From: Streptomyces piniterrae
GTDB taxonomy: Bacteria; Actinomycetota; Actinomycetes; Streptomycetales; Streptomycetaceae
Assembly: GCF_005048155.1 (NCBI RefSeq)
Contig: NZ_SUMB01000001.1
Coordinates: forward strand, 248,001 to 312,000
Direction: 5' to 3'
DNA length: 64,000 nt
Part shown: positions 22,701 through 32,308 of the stretch, one piece after another
Layout: each line of letters opens with the position of its first letter
Numbering within the stretch: position 1 is the first letter of the stretch
Notes under the pieces: model-generated
What the model saw: only the letters and a program-made list of their open reading frames with translations
Told to the model about the DNA's origin: nothing
The model's database searches: none
Made by a program: the position numbers and the translations under genes

Positions 22701-25309
22701 GTCTCGTCGTGCTTGCGGCTGAGGGCGGGCACGAAAGCGGCCGTGTCCTGGTCGAGGATCTCGCCGCCGAGCGCCGTGAGTGCGGCGTCCGGGCCCAGTT
22801 CGACCACGGTGTCCACCTGCTCGCGGGCCAACGCCCGTACTCCGTCGGCGAACCGGACCGTGGCGCGGATGTGGTCCGCCCAATAGGCGGGGTCCGCGAG
22901 CCGGTCGTCGCCGATCAGGTCCCCGGTCACGTTGGAGACGACGGGGGTCGCCGCCGGCCGGTAGGTGACCGACGCCGCGATCCGGGCGAACTCGTCCAGA
23001 ACCGGGTCCATGAGCGGGGAGTGGAACGCGTGGCTCACGTCGAGGTATCGGACGCGGCGGCCACGCCCGGCGAACTCCTTCTCCAGCTTGTTCACGGCCT
23101 GGGTGCGGCCCGAGACCACCACCGACTCGGGCCCGTTCACGGCGGCCACCGCCAAGCCACCGGCCTGCTCCGACAGTTCGGCGACCCACGGCAGCACCTC
23201 GTCCTCCGACGCCTGGACCGCCAGCATCCGTCCGTCCTCGGGCAGGGACTGCATCAGCCGCCCACGGGCCGCCACCAGCCGTGCCGCGTCGTGAAGCGAG
23301 AGCACCCCGGCCGCGTGAGCGGCGGACAGTTCGCCCACTGAATGCCCGATCAGCAGATCCGGGTGGACGCCGAGCGACTGCATCAGGCGGAACAGCGCCG
23401 TCTCCACGGCGAACAGGGCCGGCTGTGCGTACGCCGTCGTCTTCAGCGCCTCGGCGTCGGCGGGATCGTCGGAGAAGACCATCGACGCCAACGGGCGCTC
23501 CAGGTGCGGGTCCAGTGCCGCGCACGCCTCGTCGAACGCCTCGGCGTACGCGGGAAAGGTCTCGTACAGGCCGCGTCCCATACCCGGGCGCTGGGCTCCC
23601 TGCCCGGTGAACGCGAAGGCGAGACCGCCCCCGGCCGTCGTCTCCAGGCGTACGCCCGGCGCCGGCCGGTCCTCGCTCAGGGCCGACAGCCCGCTCAGCA
23701 GTTCGTCGTGGTCGGCGCCGGTGATCACCGCGGTGCGCTCGAACACCGACCGCCGCCTGACCAGAGCCAGGCCCACCTTCTCCGGCGCCACGTCCGGGTG
23801 TCCCGCGGCCCAGTGCCGCAATCGGGCCGCCTGAGCCCGCAGCGCCTGCCTGCCCCGCCCGGACACCACCCACGGCATCCCCGGGAGGCGGGGCGCTTGG
23901 GCGGCCGCGTCTTCGGGAGCGTCTTCCGGGGCTTCTTCGAGGATGAGGTGGGCGTTGGTGCCGCTGATCCCGAAGGCGGACACGCCCGCCCGGCGCGGCC
24001 GGCCCGCACGCGGCCAGTCCCGCCGCTCCGTCAGCAACCGCACCTCACCCGCCGACCAGTCCACCTCCGGCGTCGGTGCGTCCACATGCAACGTCTGCGG
24101 CAACACCCCGTGCCGCAACGCCATCACCGACTTGATCACGCCGCCGACACCCGCGGCAGCCTGTGCGTGCCCGATGTTCGACTTCAACGACCCCAACCAC
24201 AAAGGCCGGTCGGCCGACCGGCCCTGGCCGTAAGTCGCCAACAACGCCTGCGCCTCGATCGGATCACCCAGCCGCGTCCCCGTCCCATGCGCCTCCACCG
24301 CGTCGACCTCATCAGCCGTCAACCGGGCCGCGGTCAGTGCCCGCCGGATCACCCGTTGCTGCGACGGTCCGTTCGGCGCCGTCAGACCGTTCGAGGCGCC
24401 GTCCTGGTTGACCGCCGACCCACGGACGACAGCGAGCACCCGGTGCCCGTGCCGCCGCGCGTCCGACAGCCTCTCCAGTGCCAGCACACCCACGCCCTCC
24501 GACCAGCCGGTACCGTCCGCGTCCGCCGCGAAGGACCGGCACCTGCCGTCCGGGGACAGTCCGCGCTGGCGGCTGAACTCCACGAACATCACGGGGGTGT
24601 TGATGACCGTCGCCCCTCCGGCCAGGGCCAGCGAGCACTCTCCGGCGCGCAGTGCCTGGACCGCGAGGTGCAGTGCCACCAGCGATGACGAGCAGGCCGT
24701 GTCCACGCTGACGGCGGGGCCTTCGAGCCCGAGGGTGTAGGCGAGCCGGCCGGACACCACCGAGATGGCGTTACCGGTGCCGACGAATCCCTCGGCCTCC
24801 TGCCGGGACTTCTGCAGGTGGATGATGTGGTCCTGCATGCCCGTACCGATATAGACACCGGTGTCGCTCCCGCCGAGAGACGTCGGGGGGATTCCGGCGC
24901 GCTCCAACGCCTCCCAGCCCGTCTCCAGGACGAGCCGCTGCTGCGGGTCCATCGCGGCGGCTTCCCGCGGTGAGATCCCGAAGAACCCCGCGTCGAAATG
25001 GGTGGCGGTGTCGACGAACCCACCGCCGCGGGCGTACGTGGTACCGGGTGCCGTCGGATCGGGGTCGTAGAGGGTGTCGAGGTTCCAGGAACGGTCGGTG
25101 GGCAGATCTCCGATGACGTCGCGTCCCTCGGCGACCACCTGCCACAGGTCCTCCGGCGAGAACACGCCGCCCGGGTATCGGCACCCCATCCCGACGATCG
25201 CGATCGGCTCGCGGGACGCCTCCTCCGTCGCCTGAAGCCGCACCCGGGTGTCGTGCAGGTCCGCGGTCACGCGCTTCAAGTAGTCCAGCAATTGCTCTTC
25301 GGATCGCAT
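19727..25309 (-). CDS. Type I PKS, module KS-AT-DH-KR-ACP (PKS-2)
   Basis: Single-module polyketide synthase of 1860 residues, the only one here with a dehydratase. Order: docking coiled coil (1-35), KS Cys206 in [10 protein letters not shown] Ser657 in GHSVGE with HAFH (malonyl-CoA), DH with His964 in the HxxxGxxxxP motif and Asp1129 in DAALH, KR, and ACP Ser1744 in LGLDSLTA. The KR carries LDD ([11 protein letters not shown]) with an intact Ser and Tyr (NYAAAN), so it is B-type and should feed the DH to leave a double bond, normally trans. There is no enoylreductase. ATG 25309 lies 42 nt after the PKS-1 stop. A 405-bp stretch at the KS end (23923-24327) is almost identical to the same part of PKS-1. 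Confidence 0.96.
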   Translation of the reverse strand: MRSEEQLLDYLKRVTADLHDTRVRLQATEEASREPIAIVGMGCRYPGGVFSPEDLWQVVAEGRDVIGDLPTDRSWNLDTLYDPDPTAPGTTYARGGGFVDTATHFDAGFFGISPREAAAMDPQQRLVLETGWEALERAGIPPTSLGGSDTGVYIGTGMQDHIIHLQKSRQEAEGFVGTGNAISVVSGRLAYTLGLEGPAVSVDTACSSSLVALHLAVQALRAGECSLALAGGATVINTPVMFVEFSRQRGLSPDGRCRSFAADADGTGWSEGVGVLALERLSDARRHGHRVLAVVRGSAVNQDGASNGLTAPNGPSQQRVIRRALTAARLTADEVDAVEAHGTGTRLGDPIEAQALLATYGQGRSADRPLWLGSLKSNIGHAQAAAGVGGVIKSVMALRHGVLPQTLHVDAPTPEVDWSAGEVRLLTERRDWPRAGRPRRAGVSAFGISGTNAHLILEEAPEDAPEDAAAQAPRLPGMPWVVSGRGRQALRAQAARLRHWAAGHPDVAPEKVGLALVRRRSVFERTAVITGADHDELLSGLSALSEDRPAPGVRLETTAGGGLAFAFTGQGAQRPGMGRGLYETFPAYAEAFDEACAALDPHLERPLASMVFSDDPADAEALKTTAYAQPALFAVETALFRLMQSLGVHPDLLIGHSVGELSAAHAAGVLSLHDAARLVAARGRLMQSLPEDGRMLAVQASEDEVLPWVAELSEQAGGLAVAAVNGPESVVVSGRTQAVNKLEKEFAGRGRRVRYLDVSHAFHSPLMDPVLDEFARIAASVTYRPAATPVVSNVTGDLIGDDRLADPAYWADHIRATVRFADGVRALAREQVDTVVELGPDAALTALGGEILDQDTAAFVPALSRKHDETSTFLTALARLHARGIPVRWPAATTPSVELPDLPTYAFQRERHWLDGVAETDVAGTGLTGIGHPLLPAETALPGTDGVVLTGSLSLRDHAWLADHAVLGVVLVPGAGLLDMALTAAEHAGCNQVEELTLESPLILPEQGARSVQVLVGTAQDSGQRAITIHSRPQDGDPHPAWTRHATGLLATGPQEEPATSSEVWPPTGAVPVPVDDLYLRLAEGGVDYGPSFRGLRAAWRLGEDFYADIDLPLLSDVERFTLHPALLDAALHSLALPGAILHTGQAHLPFSWSGVRLHASGADALRVRVRGTGPSSVSLELADGTGRPVATVGELALRPVAQEQLRPPGADATSLYTVEWPVKELPEGAEGSAARTWALIGDAEPDGYDVKGVELSHYTSLPTLAAALDATDVPVPEAVLVPCFLPHSPGCPPEDSADLVERAHDYAATVLDLVRTWLGDTRFEASRLLLLTRGAVTPDAGHPPLGDESGSLAWGLVRTVQNEHPGRVLVADIDDDPASWSVLPGVLAHEEPQVAIRRGVAHVPRLTPARAAAERPTPFDSVGTVLVTGGTGGLGSLLARHLVIEHGVRHLLLTSRRGPQAPGAAELAAELTELGAQVTATACDMADSPAVEELIGSLPADHPLTAVIHTAGVLDDGLVEDLTPERLNTVLRPKADAAVVLDRLTRHLDLAAFVLYSSVGGTLGGPGQGNYAAANAFLDAVAQRRRAEGLPGLSLGWGLWSDTTGMAAEIGTTHVDRLNRSGLVTMSPAEGLALFDAAIGGEYGPVVLPVRLDLPALKARATAGALPSVLADVVRTPAGPARAAKSGKVSGAALRTRLSELSEDERRRMLLDVVRENVAAVLGHRQDGAVDDEQPFKDLGLDSLTAVELRNRLASATGLKLPATLLFDLPSPSALAHHLLTRMVSQESKSPLAEAVDHLTALLTTPDVRDLERSQVTARLRSLLWRLDDGGAASTEDAADQAETDDDIFALVDRELGLA
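23923..24327. repeat. KS-end segment nearly identical to 28939-29343
   Basis: This 405-base stretch covers the C-terminal third of the PKS-2 KS domain and the start of the KS-AT linker. It aligns without gaps to the same region of PKS-1, with roughly twenty differences by eye, while flanking KS sequence diverges much more. Codon use on the coding strand shifts towards G-ending codons inside the tract. This suggests recent recombination or gene conversion. Confidence 0.85.
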
Positions 25310-25351
25310 TTCCTGCTCATCTCTGGAATATGGGCCGACGACGGTTCCTGG

Positions 25352-28300
25352 CTACGAGATGCCGAGCTCCCGGTCGATGAAGGCGAGGACCTCGGCCTGG
25401 TCGGCGTCCGCCAGCGTCTGTGCGACGTCTCCGGCGCCGCTCGACGGGCCGACTTCCCATCGGGAGGCCAGCGAGCGCAGTCGGGTCGCGACCAGGTTCC
25501 GTTCCGCTTCGTCCAGGTCGGCGGAGCCGAGCGCGGAGCCGAGGCGGTCGATCTCGGTGAAGAGGGAGGACGACGTGTGCGCCCCGTCACCGAGGATGGT
25601 CCGGCCCAGATGGACGGCGACTGCCTCAGGCGTCGGATGGTCGAAGACCAGCGTGGCCGGGAGAGCGACGCCGGCCACGGCCCGCAGCCCGTTGCGCAGT
25701 TCGAGGGCGGTGAGGGAATCGATACCGAGTTCCTTGAACTGCTGCCGCGGGGACACGGCGTCGGGCCCGGGATACCCGAGCGTGAGGGCCACCTGGGCAC
25801 GGACCGTCGTGAGCAGGAGCCGGTCCCGCTCCGCTTCGGTGAGGCCCGGCAGGCGTTCGGCCAGCGTGGGGCCGGCCCCGCCGCCGGGTGCGCCGTCGTG
25901 CCCGTCGGTCGCGCCGGGGTCCGCGTGCGAGGGCTGGTGCAGTTCCCGCAGCAGGGGGCTCGGCCGGGAGGCGGTGAACGAGGGCAGGAACCGCCGCCAG
26001 TCGACATCGACGAGCGCCAGGTTCGCGGGCCCTTCGGGGCCGTCGGAAAGCAGCGCGGACAGCCCCAGGACGGCCAGCCGGGGTTCCATGGCGGTCAGGC
26101 CGCGCCGCAGCAGGCGCTCCTCGGTGCCCTCGTCCACGAGACCGCCTCCGGTCCACGGCCCCCAGGCGATCGAGGTGGCGGGCAGTCCGTCGGCCCGACG
26201 CCGCTGGGCCAGGGCGTCGAGGTGGGCGTTGGCGGCGGCGTAACCGGCCTGGCCGCTGCTGCCCACGGTGGCGGCGAAGCCGGAGAACAGCACGAACGCC
26301 GACAGTTCGGTGCCGCGGGTGAGTTCGTCCAGCAGCCGGGCCCCCTCGGTCTTCGGCGCCAGGACGGTTTCCAGACGTTCGGTGTCCAGGTCGGCGGTCA
26401 TGCCGTCGTCGAGTACTCCGGCAGCGTGGAAGACCGCCGTCAGCGGATGCCGGTCCGGAATGCCGTCGAGTAGTTCTTGTACGGCCTGGCGGTCGGCGAC
26501 ATCGCAGGCGGCGACGGTCACGGCAGCGCCCGACGCCTCCAGATCGGCCCTGAGTTCGGCCACACCGGGCGCGTCGGCCCCGCGTCGGCCGGTCAGCAGA
26601 ACATGGCCGGCTCCCTGGGCGGCGGCCCAGCGGGCGACGTGGGCGCCCAGAGCGCCGGTACCGCCGGTGATGAGGACGGTTCCGGCCGGCCGCCAGGGCG
26701 CGGTCCGAGCGGCCGGGCGATCGGCGCCGTCCGGGACCAGTCGGCGTCCGAGGATGCCGACCGGGCGCAGCGCCAGTTGGTCTTCGTCCGTGTGTGCGCT
26801 GCCCAAGGCCGCGCACAACTGGGTTCGTACATGCGGGTCGAGGGTGCTCGGCAGGTCGACGAGTCCGCCCCAGCGGTCGGGGTGTTCCAGCGCGACCACC
26901 CTGCCCAGGCCCCAGATCTGGGCCTGTTCGACAGCACCGGGCCGGTCGCCGGTTCCGGTGGTGACCGCGCCCCGCGTCAGGCACCACAGGGGTGCTGTGA
27001 TCCCGGCGGCGCCGAGCGCCCGGACGAGGGCGAGGGTCGCCGCCGTGCCCCGGGGCACCGAGGGACACGCGGTGTCGTGCCGCCCGTCGAAGGCCAGCAG
27101 GGACACCACTCCGACCGGCTCCGGCCCGCCGCCCGCGCAGGCCTGCTTCAGGCTCTCGGTGACCGCCGCGGCCTCGGTGTCCGTCGTGTCGACCAGGAGG
27201 TCGACGACCGAGCAACCCGCCTCCAGCAGGCTGTCCCGCACCCATTCCGTGGTGGCGTCGGAATCCGTGCCGCCCGGGTGGACCAGCAGCCACCTGCCGT
27301 GCGGCCTGGTGGCGGGTACGTCGAGCGGCCGCCACTGCTCGACGTACCGCCAGCCGTCCACTCTGGCGTGTTCGAGCCCCTCGCGGCGCCAGGAGGCCAG
27401 CTCCGGGAGGACGTCCTTGAGCGGGGTCTGGTCGTCGAACCCTACGTCCGGACCGAGGCTGCCCAGGTCCCCGTTCTCCACGGCCTCCCAGAAGTGGGCG
27501 TCCACCGCCCCTCGGCCGACGGTCGCGGGGGCGCCCGCCCCCGGTCCACGGCCGCCGTTCGACGCGGCCGCCGGACGCGGCCAATAGCGCTCGCGCTGAA
27601 AGGCGTACGTGGGCAGGTCGACGTGTGGAGCGCCGGCCAGGTCCGGCAGCGCCGCCCAGTCGACGGTGACGCCGCTGACGTATGCCTTGGCCAGGGAGGT
27701 GAGGAAGGCCCGCCGGTCGCTCGTATTGCGTCGCAAGGTGCTGAGAACGGCTGCCTCCCGGCTCTCTCCCTCCACGATCTCGGACAGCGCCACCTGCAGC
27801 ACCGGGTGGGGGCTGATCTCGATATAGACCTTGCTCCCGGTGGCGGCGAGCCGCCGGATGACCGGCTCGAACTCGACGGGCCGGCGCGTGTTGCGGTACC
27901 AGTACGCGGCGTCCGGGACCGTTTCGGTCTCCGCCGACTCCCCGGAGACCGTCGACAGGAAGGCGATCCGCGCCGGTGTCGGCGCAAGGTCCGCCAGGTC
28001 CGTCAGCAGCCGCTCTTCCAGGGCTTCGACGGCGGGGTAGTGGGAGGCGCAGTCGGTGGCGACGCGCCGGGCACGTACGCCCCGCTCGGCACAGACCGCC
28101 AGCAGCTCGTCCACCGCCTCGTTGTCGCCGGAGACCACGGTGATGGACGGGCTGTTGACCCCGGAGACGAACAGCCGGTCCGGCCAGGCGGCGATCAGTT
28201 CCTCGACCTGCGCCCGCCCGAGAGGAACGGACACCATGCCGCTGCGGCCGGACAGTTCCAGCAGGGCCCGGCTGCGCAGCACCGCCACCTTGGTCGCGTC

Positions 28301-30340
28301 GGCGAGCGACAGCGTGCCGGCCGTGTAGGCGGCCGCGATCTCGCCCAGGGAACTGCCCACCACGGCCGAAGGCTCGATGCCCAGGGAACGCCACAGGTCG
28401 GCGAGGGCGACCGTGACCGAGAACAGTACTGGCTGGATCACATCGACCCGGTCCAGGCCCGGCGCCCCCTCGGCCTCGTGCAGGACGTCCAGCAAGGACC
28501 AGTCGACGTGGTCGGCGAGGGCGTCGGCGCAGGAGTGCAGGGTCTCGGCGAAGACCGGGAACTGCTCCATCAGCTCCCGGGCCATGCCTGCCCACTGGCC
28601 TCCTTGACCGGGGAAGACGAAGACCACTTCCCTGCCGCCGACGGCGGAACCGGTGACCGTCCGCGCGTCCGGAACGCCCTGGACGACACTGTCCAGCCCT
28701 GCCAGCAGTTCGGCACGGTCCGTGCCGATGACGACGGCCCGTTGATCGAACGTGCTCCGGGTCGTCACCAGCGAGCCGGCGACCTGAGCGGGTACGAGCT
28801 CGGGGTGTTCGGTCAGGTGACTGTGCAGCCTGCGGGCCTGCTCCCGGACGGCGGCGGCGGTACGGGCCGAGAGGACCCATGGCAGCGTCGTGCCGCCGCC
28901 GGTGTCCGTGTGGTCCGCGGCAGCGTCGTTTCGAGGAGCTTCCGGGGCTTCTTCGAGGACGAGGTGGGCGTTGGTGCCGCTGACTCCGAAGGAGGACACG
29001 CCCGCCCGGCGCGGCCGGCCCGCACGCGGCCAGTCCCGCCGCTCCGTCAGCAACCGCACCTCACCCGCCGACCAGTCCACCTCCGGCGTCGGTGCGTCCA
29101 CGTGCAATGTCTGCGGCAACACCCCGTGCCGCAACGCCATCACCATCTTGATCACGCCGCCGACACCCGCGGCGGCCTGCGCATGCCCGATGTTCGACTT
29201 CAACGACCCCAACCACAAAGGCCGATCGGCGGGCCGGCCCTGGCCATAAGTCGCCAACAACGCCTGCGCCTCGATCGGATCACCCAGCCGCGTCCCCGTC
29301 GCATGCCCCTCCACCGCATCCACCTCATCGGCCGTCAGCCGGGCGTCGCGCAGGGCCTGCCAGATGACGCGCTCCTGGGAAGGCCCGTTCGGGGCCGACA
29401 GGCCGTTGGAGGCCCCGTCCTGGTTCACCGCGGAGCCACGTATCAACGCAAGAACGGGATGGCCGTTGCGTTCGGCGTCGGACAACCGCTCCAGCACGAG
29501 CATGCCGACACCCTCGGCCCACGCGGTGCCGTCCGCGGCGGCGGCGAAGGACTTGGCCCGGCCGTCGGGGGCAAGATTGCGCTGCCTGCAGAACTCGGTG
29601 AATGTCGTGGGCATCGACATCACCGTCACCCCGCCGGCAAGGGCCAGCGAGCATTCCCGACTGCGCAGCGCCCGGGCCGCCAGGTGCATGGTCACGAGCG
29701 ACGAGGAACAGGCCGTGTCGACGGTGACGGCCGGGCCGACCAGACCGAGGGTGTAGGACAGCCGACCGGAGACCACGCTGCCGGTGTTGCCGGTTGTCAG
29801 GAAACCCTCGAAATCCTCGATGGACTCGTGCAGTCGGACGGCGTAGTCCTGGTTCATGGCCCCGGCGAAGACGCCGACGTCGCTGCCGCGCAAGGCATGT
29901 GGAGAAATCCGGGCCCTTTCCAGGGCTTCCCAGGCGACTTCCAGCAGCAGTCGCTGCTGGGGATCGATTGTCACGGCTTCGCGCGGAGATATCCCGAAGA
30001 ACGAGGCATCGAACCATCCGGCGTCGTAGAGAAATCCGCCCTCGCGAACATACGACGCTACTTTTCCGTCCGCCGTCTCATTGAAGAGCGCGTCCAGATC
30101 CCAGCCCCGGTCCACAGGAAACGAGCCGCTCGCTACCCTCCCTGACGACACCAACTCCCAAAGTGCTTCCGGGGAGTCCACATGACCGGGGAAACGGCAG
30201 CTCATTCCCACAATGGCAATGGGCTCGCCGTTCCTGTCCTCTTCTGCCTGAAGTCGTCGCCGTGTATCGCGCAGGTCCCGCGTGACCTTCCGGAGCGCGG
30301 TCACCAGCTGGTCCGACCGACCTTCACCTGTCATGACCAT
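25352..30340 (-). CDS. Type I PKS, module KS-AT-KR-ACP (PKS-1)
   Basis: Most upstream PKS of the operon in this window, 1662 residues. Order: docking-like coiled coil (1-38), KS Cys211 in DTACSSSL (no KSQ), AT, KR, ACP Ser1542 in LGIDSLTA. The KS reads EGHATGT instead of EAHGTGT but keeps its His. The AT is unusual: the nucleophile elbow is GSSLGE (Ser664) rather than GHSxGE, and the specificity motif is CASH. The KR has the LDD of B-type enzymes, but the catalytic Ser position (13 before Tyr1367) is Gly1354 (FSGFAATVG), so it may be weak or dead. No loading domains are fused. ATG 30340 follows GGAG by 7 nt. TAGGGG boxes lie 67-92 bp upstream. Confidence 0.95.
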   Translation of the reverse strand: MVMTGEGRSDQLVTALRKVTRDLRDTRRRLQAEEDRNGEPIAIVGMSCRFPGHVDSPEALWELVSSGRVASGSFPVDRGWDLDALFNETADGKVASYVREGGFLYDAGWFDASFFGISPREAVTIDPQQRLLLEVAWEALERARISPHALRGSDVGVFAGAMNQDYAVRLHESIEDFEGFLTTGNTGSVVSGRLSYTLGLVGPAVTVDTACSSSLVTMHLAARALRSRECSLALAGGVTVMSMPTTFTEFCRQRNLAPDGRAKSFAAAADGTAWAEGVGMLVLERLSDAERNGHPVLALIRGSAVNQDGASNGLSAPNGPSQERVIWQALRDARLTADEVDAVEGHATGTRLGDPIEAQALLATYGQGRPADRPLWLGSLKSNIGHAQAAAGVGGVIKMVMALRHGVLPQTLHVDAPTPEVDWSAGEVRLLTERRDWPRAGRPRRAGVSSFGVSGTNAHLVLEEAPEAPRNDAAADHTDTGGGTTLPWVLSARTAAAVREQARRLHSHLTEHPELVPAQVAGSLVTTRSTFDQRAVVIGTDRAELLAGLDSVVQGVPDARTVTGSAVGGREVVFVFPGQGGQWAGMARELMEQFPVFAETLHSCADALADHVDWSLLDVLHEAEGAPGLDRVDVIQPVLFSVTVALADLWRSLGIEPSAVVGSSLGEIAAAYTAGTLSLADATKVAVLRSRALLELSGRSGMVSVPLGRAQVEELIAAWPDRLFVSGVNSPSITVVSGDNEAVDELLAVCAERGVRARRVATDCASHYPAVEALEERLLTDLADLAPTPARIAFLSTVSGESAETETVPDAAYWYRNTRRPVEFEPVIRRLAATGSKVYIEISPHPVLQVALSEIVEGESREAAVLSTLRRNTSDRRAFLTSLAKAYVSGVTVDWAALPDLAGAPHVDLPTYAFQRERYWPRPAAASNGGRGPGAGAPATVGRGAVDAHFWEAVENGDLGSLGPDVGFDDQTPLKDVLPELASWRREGLEHARVDGWRYVEQWRPLDVPATRPHGRWLLVHPGGTDSDATTEWVRDSLLEAGCSVVDLLVDTTDTEAAAVTESLKQACAGGGPEPVGVVSLLAFDGRHDTACPSVPRGTAATLALVRALGAAGITAPLWCLTRGAVTTGTGDRPGAVEQAQIWGLGRVVALEHPDRWGGLVDLPSTLDPHVRTQLCAALGSAHTDEDQLALRPVGILGRRLVPDGADRPAARTAPWRPAGTVLITGGTGALGAHVARWAAAQGAGHVLLTGRRGADAPGVAELRADLEASGAAVTVAACDVADRQAVQELLDGIPDRHPLTAVFHAAGVLDDGMTADLDTERLETVLAPKTEGARLLDELTRGTELSAFVLFSGFAATVGSSGQAGYAAANAHLDALAQRRRADGLPATSIAWGPWTGGGLVDEGTEERLLRRGLTAMEPRLAVLGLSALLSDGPEGPANLALVDVDWRRFLPSFTASRPSPLLRELHQPSHADPGATDGHDGAPGGGAGPTLAERLPGLTEAERDRLLLTTVRAQVALTLGYPGPDAVSPRQQFKELGIDSLTALELRNGLRAVAGVALPATLVFDHPTPEAVAVHLGRTILGDGAHTSSSLFTEIDRLGSALGSADLDEAERNLVATRLRSLASRWEVGPSSGAGDVAQTLADADQAEVLAFIDRELGIS
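28939..29343. repeat. KS-end segment nearly identical to 23923-24327
   Basis: PKS-1 partner of the recombined tract described for PKS-2. Similarity begins abruptly in the KS-AT linker and ends abruptly inside the KS domain. The differences include the PKS-1-specific EGHATGT variant. Confidence 0.85.
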
Positions 30341-30399
30341 CCGTTCTCTCCACTGACGCTGCGGGTTCCGCAAGAAGGGTTCACCGGTCCGCGGCAGCA

Positions 30400-30435
30400 G
30401 GACAATCCCCTAACCACCCCCTATAGCCCCTGACT
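30400..30435 (-). promoter_or_regulatory. Three TAGGGG-type boxes upstream of PKS-1
   Basis: On the minus strand TCAGGGG, TAGGGG and TTAGGGG boxes (plus-strand cores 30427-30432, 30418-30423, 30407-30412) are spaced 9 and 11 bp apart, which puts them on one face of the helix. They sit 67-92 bp upstream of the PKS-1 ATG, in the 209-bp gap shared with the divergent thioesterase gene. SARP-type activators bind direct heptamer repeats with about 11-bp spacing, so an activator site is likely; the regulator is not in the window. Confidence 0.6.
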
Positions 30436-30549
30436 TAATAAGATCCGCGGGGCCGGGGGTTGAATCGACAATAGGCGACTGCGATTCTCTGAGTACTTCG
30501 CACTTCATGCAGGGCGCCAGTTCACCACGGCAGCGGTAGGGGTAATGAG

Positions 30550-31320
30550 TTGAGTTCAAAAACAGTCACCGAGTCGGACCGGTGGATCCGCAGCTATTCA
30601 CCGGGTCCCGCCGAGGCACTCCATCTCGTCCACTTTCCCCATGCAGGTGGTTCCGCCAGCTATTACCGGCCTTTCTGCACCTCCCTGTCGGACCGGTTCA
30701 ACGCGCTCGCCCTGCAGTATCCGGGGCGTCAAGACCGGCGCGATGAGCCTTGTGTGACCGATCTGCACGTCCTGGCGGACCTTCTGTTCGACCGGCTGCG
30801 GGAATTCGCGGACCGCCCGATGGCGTTCTTCGGCCACAGCATGGGGGCACTCTTGGCGTTCGAGGTGACACGGAGGTTCGAGCGGGAACTCAACACCTCA
30901 CCGGTGGCGCTCTTCCTGTCCGGGCGGCGAGCTCCGTCCCGCCATCGGGACGAGAACGTCGACCTGAGCAGCAACGAGAGCCTGCTCGCCGAGATCCGGG
31001 AGCTGAGTGGCACGGATCCCCGGCTGCTGGGAGACGACGAGATGCTTGAGATGATCATGGAGCCGCTGCGCGCCGACTACCAAGCCCTGGGCGCCTACCG
31101 GTTCACACCGGAACCGCCCGTACGCTGCCCGGTCACCGTTCTGACCGGCGCCGACGACCCCCGTACCGCCCAGGACGAGGCAGCCGCCTGGCAGGAGCAC
31201 ACCACTGGCGCCTTCGAACTGCGGGTGTTCCCCGGTGGTCACTTCTTCATCAGCGAGAACGTCGCCGATGTCACCGGCTTCGTCGCCGAGCGACTCTCCG
31301 CCGTCCCACTGCCTGGTTGA
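30550..31320 (+). CDS. Type II (editing) thioesterase
   Basis: External thioesterase of 256 residues of the GrsT/RifR type. It removes stalled or wrong acyl groups from PKS acyl carrier proteins. Triad: Ser97 in FGHSMGA, Asp in GADDPRT, His in GGHFFI; LHLVHFPHAGGSASYY is the family's N-terminal signature. The start is TTG 30550, with GGGG about 7 nt upstream; the ATG at 30545 runs straight into a stop. It is divergent from the PKS operon and is the rightmost intact gene of the cluster. A TTGAAT...GATTCT pair at about 30469-30497 may be its promoter. Confidence 0.93.
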   Translation: MSSKTVTESDRWIRSYSPGPAEALHLVHFPHAGGSASYYRPFCTSLSDRFNALALQYPGRQDRRDEPCVTDLHVLADLLFDRLREFADRPMAFFGHSMGALLAFEVTRRFERELNTSPVALFLSGRRAPSRHRDENVDLSSNESLLAEIRELSGTDPRLLGDDEMLEMIMEPLRADYQALGAYRFTPEPPVRCPVTVLTGADDPRTAQDEAAAWQEHTTGAFELRVFPGGHFFISENVADVTGFVAERLSAVPLPG

Positions 31321-31339
31321 GCGCCCGCCCAGGCCCGGG

Positions 31340-31877
31340 GACAACCACGATGCGACGCGTCGGCGGCCCACCGTGAGGGACTTGCCCGACTCGGTGGCTC
31401 CGAGCGTGAGACCGCGCGGGACCGTCCGGTAGTCGCGGCAGTGGACCGATCCGTCCTCGCGCAGCACGACGGGAACGCGCATCGGTACGCGATCGAGCTT
31501 GGCGGGCATCTGTACGCGCCTGAGCACGTCGTAGCCGCTGCCTTCGGCCAGGCGACGGCGCATCAGCGCGAAGTAGGGGCTGAGCAGTTGCGGGCCGACA
31601 CCCTGCTGCTCGGCGGTGTTCAGGAAGGTCGGCGTGCCGGCCACCTGCATGGCGAGGTTGGCGACGACGCCCTTGGTGTAGTCGCCGCTCCGCAGATGGT
31701 CAGCGGTCTGGCGAACTGCCGGGGCCACCGCGACGAGCCAGTCAGCGAGCAGCGGGGCGAGTGACGTGGGGTCGATGTCCCCTGGGCAGGGGTGCTGGCG
31801 GTCAGGTTGACCAGGTCCCTGTCGGCCAGGTCGGTGCCGGCCAGCACCTCGTCGACCGAGGTGTCGTCCAAAGACAA
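31340..31877 (-). pseudogene. Remnant of FtsK/SpoIIIE-like transfer ATPase
   Basis: Broken gene. One minus-strand frame gives LLADWLVAVAPAVRQTADHL, then RVQMPAKLDRVPMRVPVVL, REDGSVHCRDYRTVPRG and LTLGATESGKSL. The last is the Walker A motif of the FtsK-like proteins found on actinobacterial integrative elements (pSAM2 type). After the Walker A the similarity stops and the frame runs antisense into the thioesterase gene. Upstream, a related stretch (SLDDTSVDEVLAGTDLADRD) is in another frame, so there is a frameshift near 31785. There is no usable start and most of the ATPase domain is missing. It is probably debris of a mobile element at the edge of the cluster. Confidence 0.7.
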
Positions 31878-31907
31878 ACGACGATCAGGGTGTTCGCCGC
31901 GACCGCC

Positions 31908-32066
31908 TCAGCGGCGGTGGCCGCGACCCTTGCACCCTCGGCGGTGCAGGGCTTGGAACATCGCGGTCTTGCCGGAGCCGTTCTGCCCGGTTATCAGGGT
32001 GAAAGGCTGGGCGTCCAGCTCCGTCAGCTTCGCGTGGCGGATCGCCTTGAAGCCGGTGACCGCGAC
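31908..32066 (-). pseudogene. N-terminal fragment of an AAA/OLD-like ATPase
   Basis: A 52-residue minus-strand frame reads VAVTGFKAIRHAKLTELDAQ then PFTLITGQNGSGKTAMFQAL. This is the N-terminal strand and Walker A (GQNGSGKT) of RecF/OLD-type AAA ATPases that start with 'TGFKAI'. It ends at a stop right after the P-loop helix, so the ATPase core is gone. It abuts, in the opposite orientation, the 25-residue tail at 32069-32146 and follows the FtsK-like remnant, another sign of deletions. Confidence 0.6.
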
Positions 32067-32068
32067 GG

Positions 32069-32146
32069 GAGCAGGCCAACCGCCTCATCGAGCAGTCCAT
32101 GCAGGAGTGGGACCGCTTCAGCCAGGGCGCGACGCCTGCGGGGTGA
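32069..32146 (+). pseudogene. C-terminal tail of an unidentified gene
   Basis: A short plus-strand frame EQANRLIEQSMQEWDRFSQG, ending ATPAG and a stop, has the composition of a real protein C-terminus. It joins abruptly to the AAA fragment on the other strand at about 32067. The parent gene is not recognised; an integrase- or replication-type protein of the same lost element is possible but not shown. The rest of 32147-32260 shows nothing recognisable. Confidence 0.35.
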
Positions 32147-32260
32147 GTCGGGACTTGGACCGGAAAAGGACCGGAAGAGCTGGTCAGGAGCGGGATGGCT
32201 GTGGGGGAAACTGGAAGTTACCGCGCAAGCCGGGCCCTGCTCTGAGCGGGCCGAGCGATA

Positions 32261-32294
32261 GGCGCCTGACGGGCAAAAGCCCAGTTCAGGCGCC
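32261..32294 (-). terminator. Hairpin downstream of aldehyde dehydrogenase
   Basis: Perfect 9-bp outer stem (GGCGCCTGA at 32261-32269 with TCAGGCGCC at 32286-32294) enclosing a GGGC-AAAA-GCCC inner stem. It lies 15 nt after the stop of the minus-strand aldehyde dehydrogenase gene and is a likely factor-independent terminator. Confidence 0.75.
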
Positions 32295-32308
32295 ATTTCT
32301 CATACCCC

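Noticed and set aside
29680..29730. Possible KSQ loading domain in PKS-1.
   Set aside because: The active site is Cys211 in DTACSSSL, so it is a condensing KS.
30898..31728. Minus-strand open frame opposite the type II thioesterase.
   Set aside because: Its first part is the FtsK-like remnant; the part antisense to the thioesterase has no family similarity and only reflects high GC.
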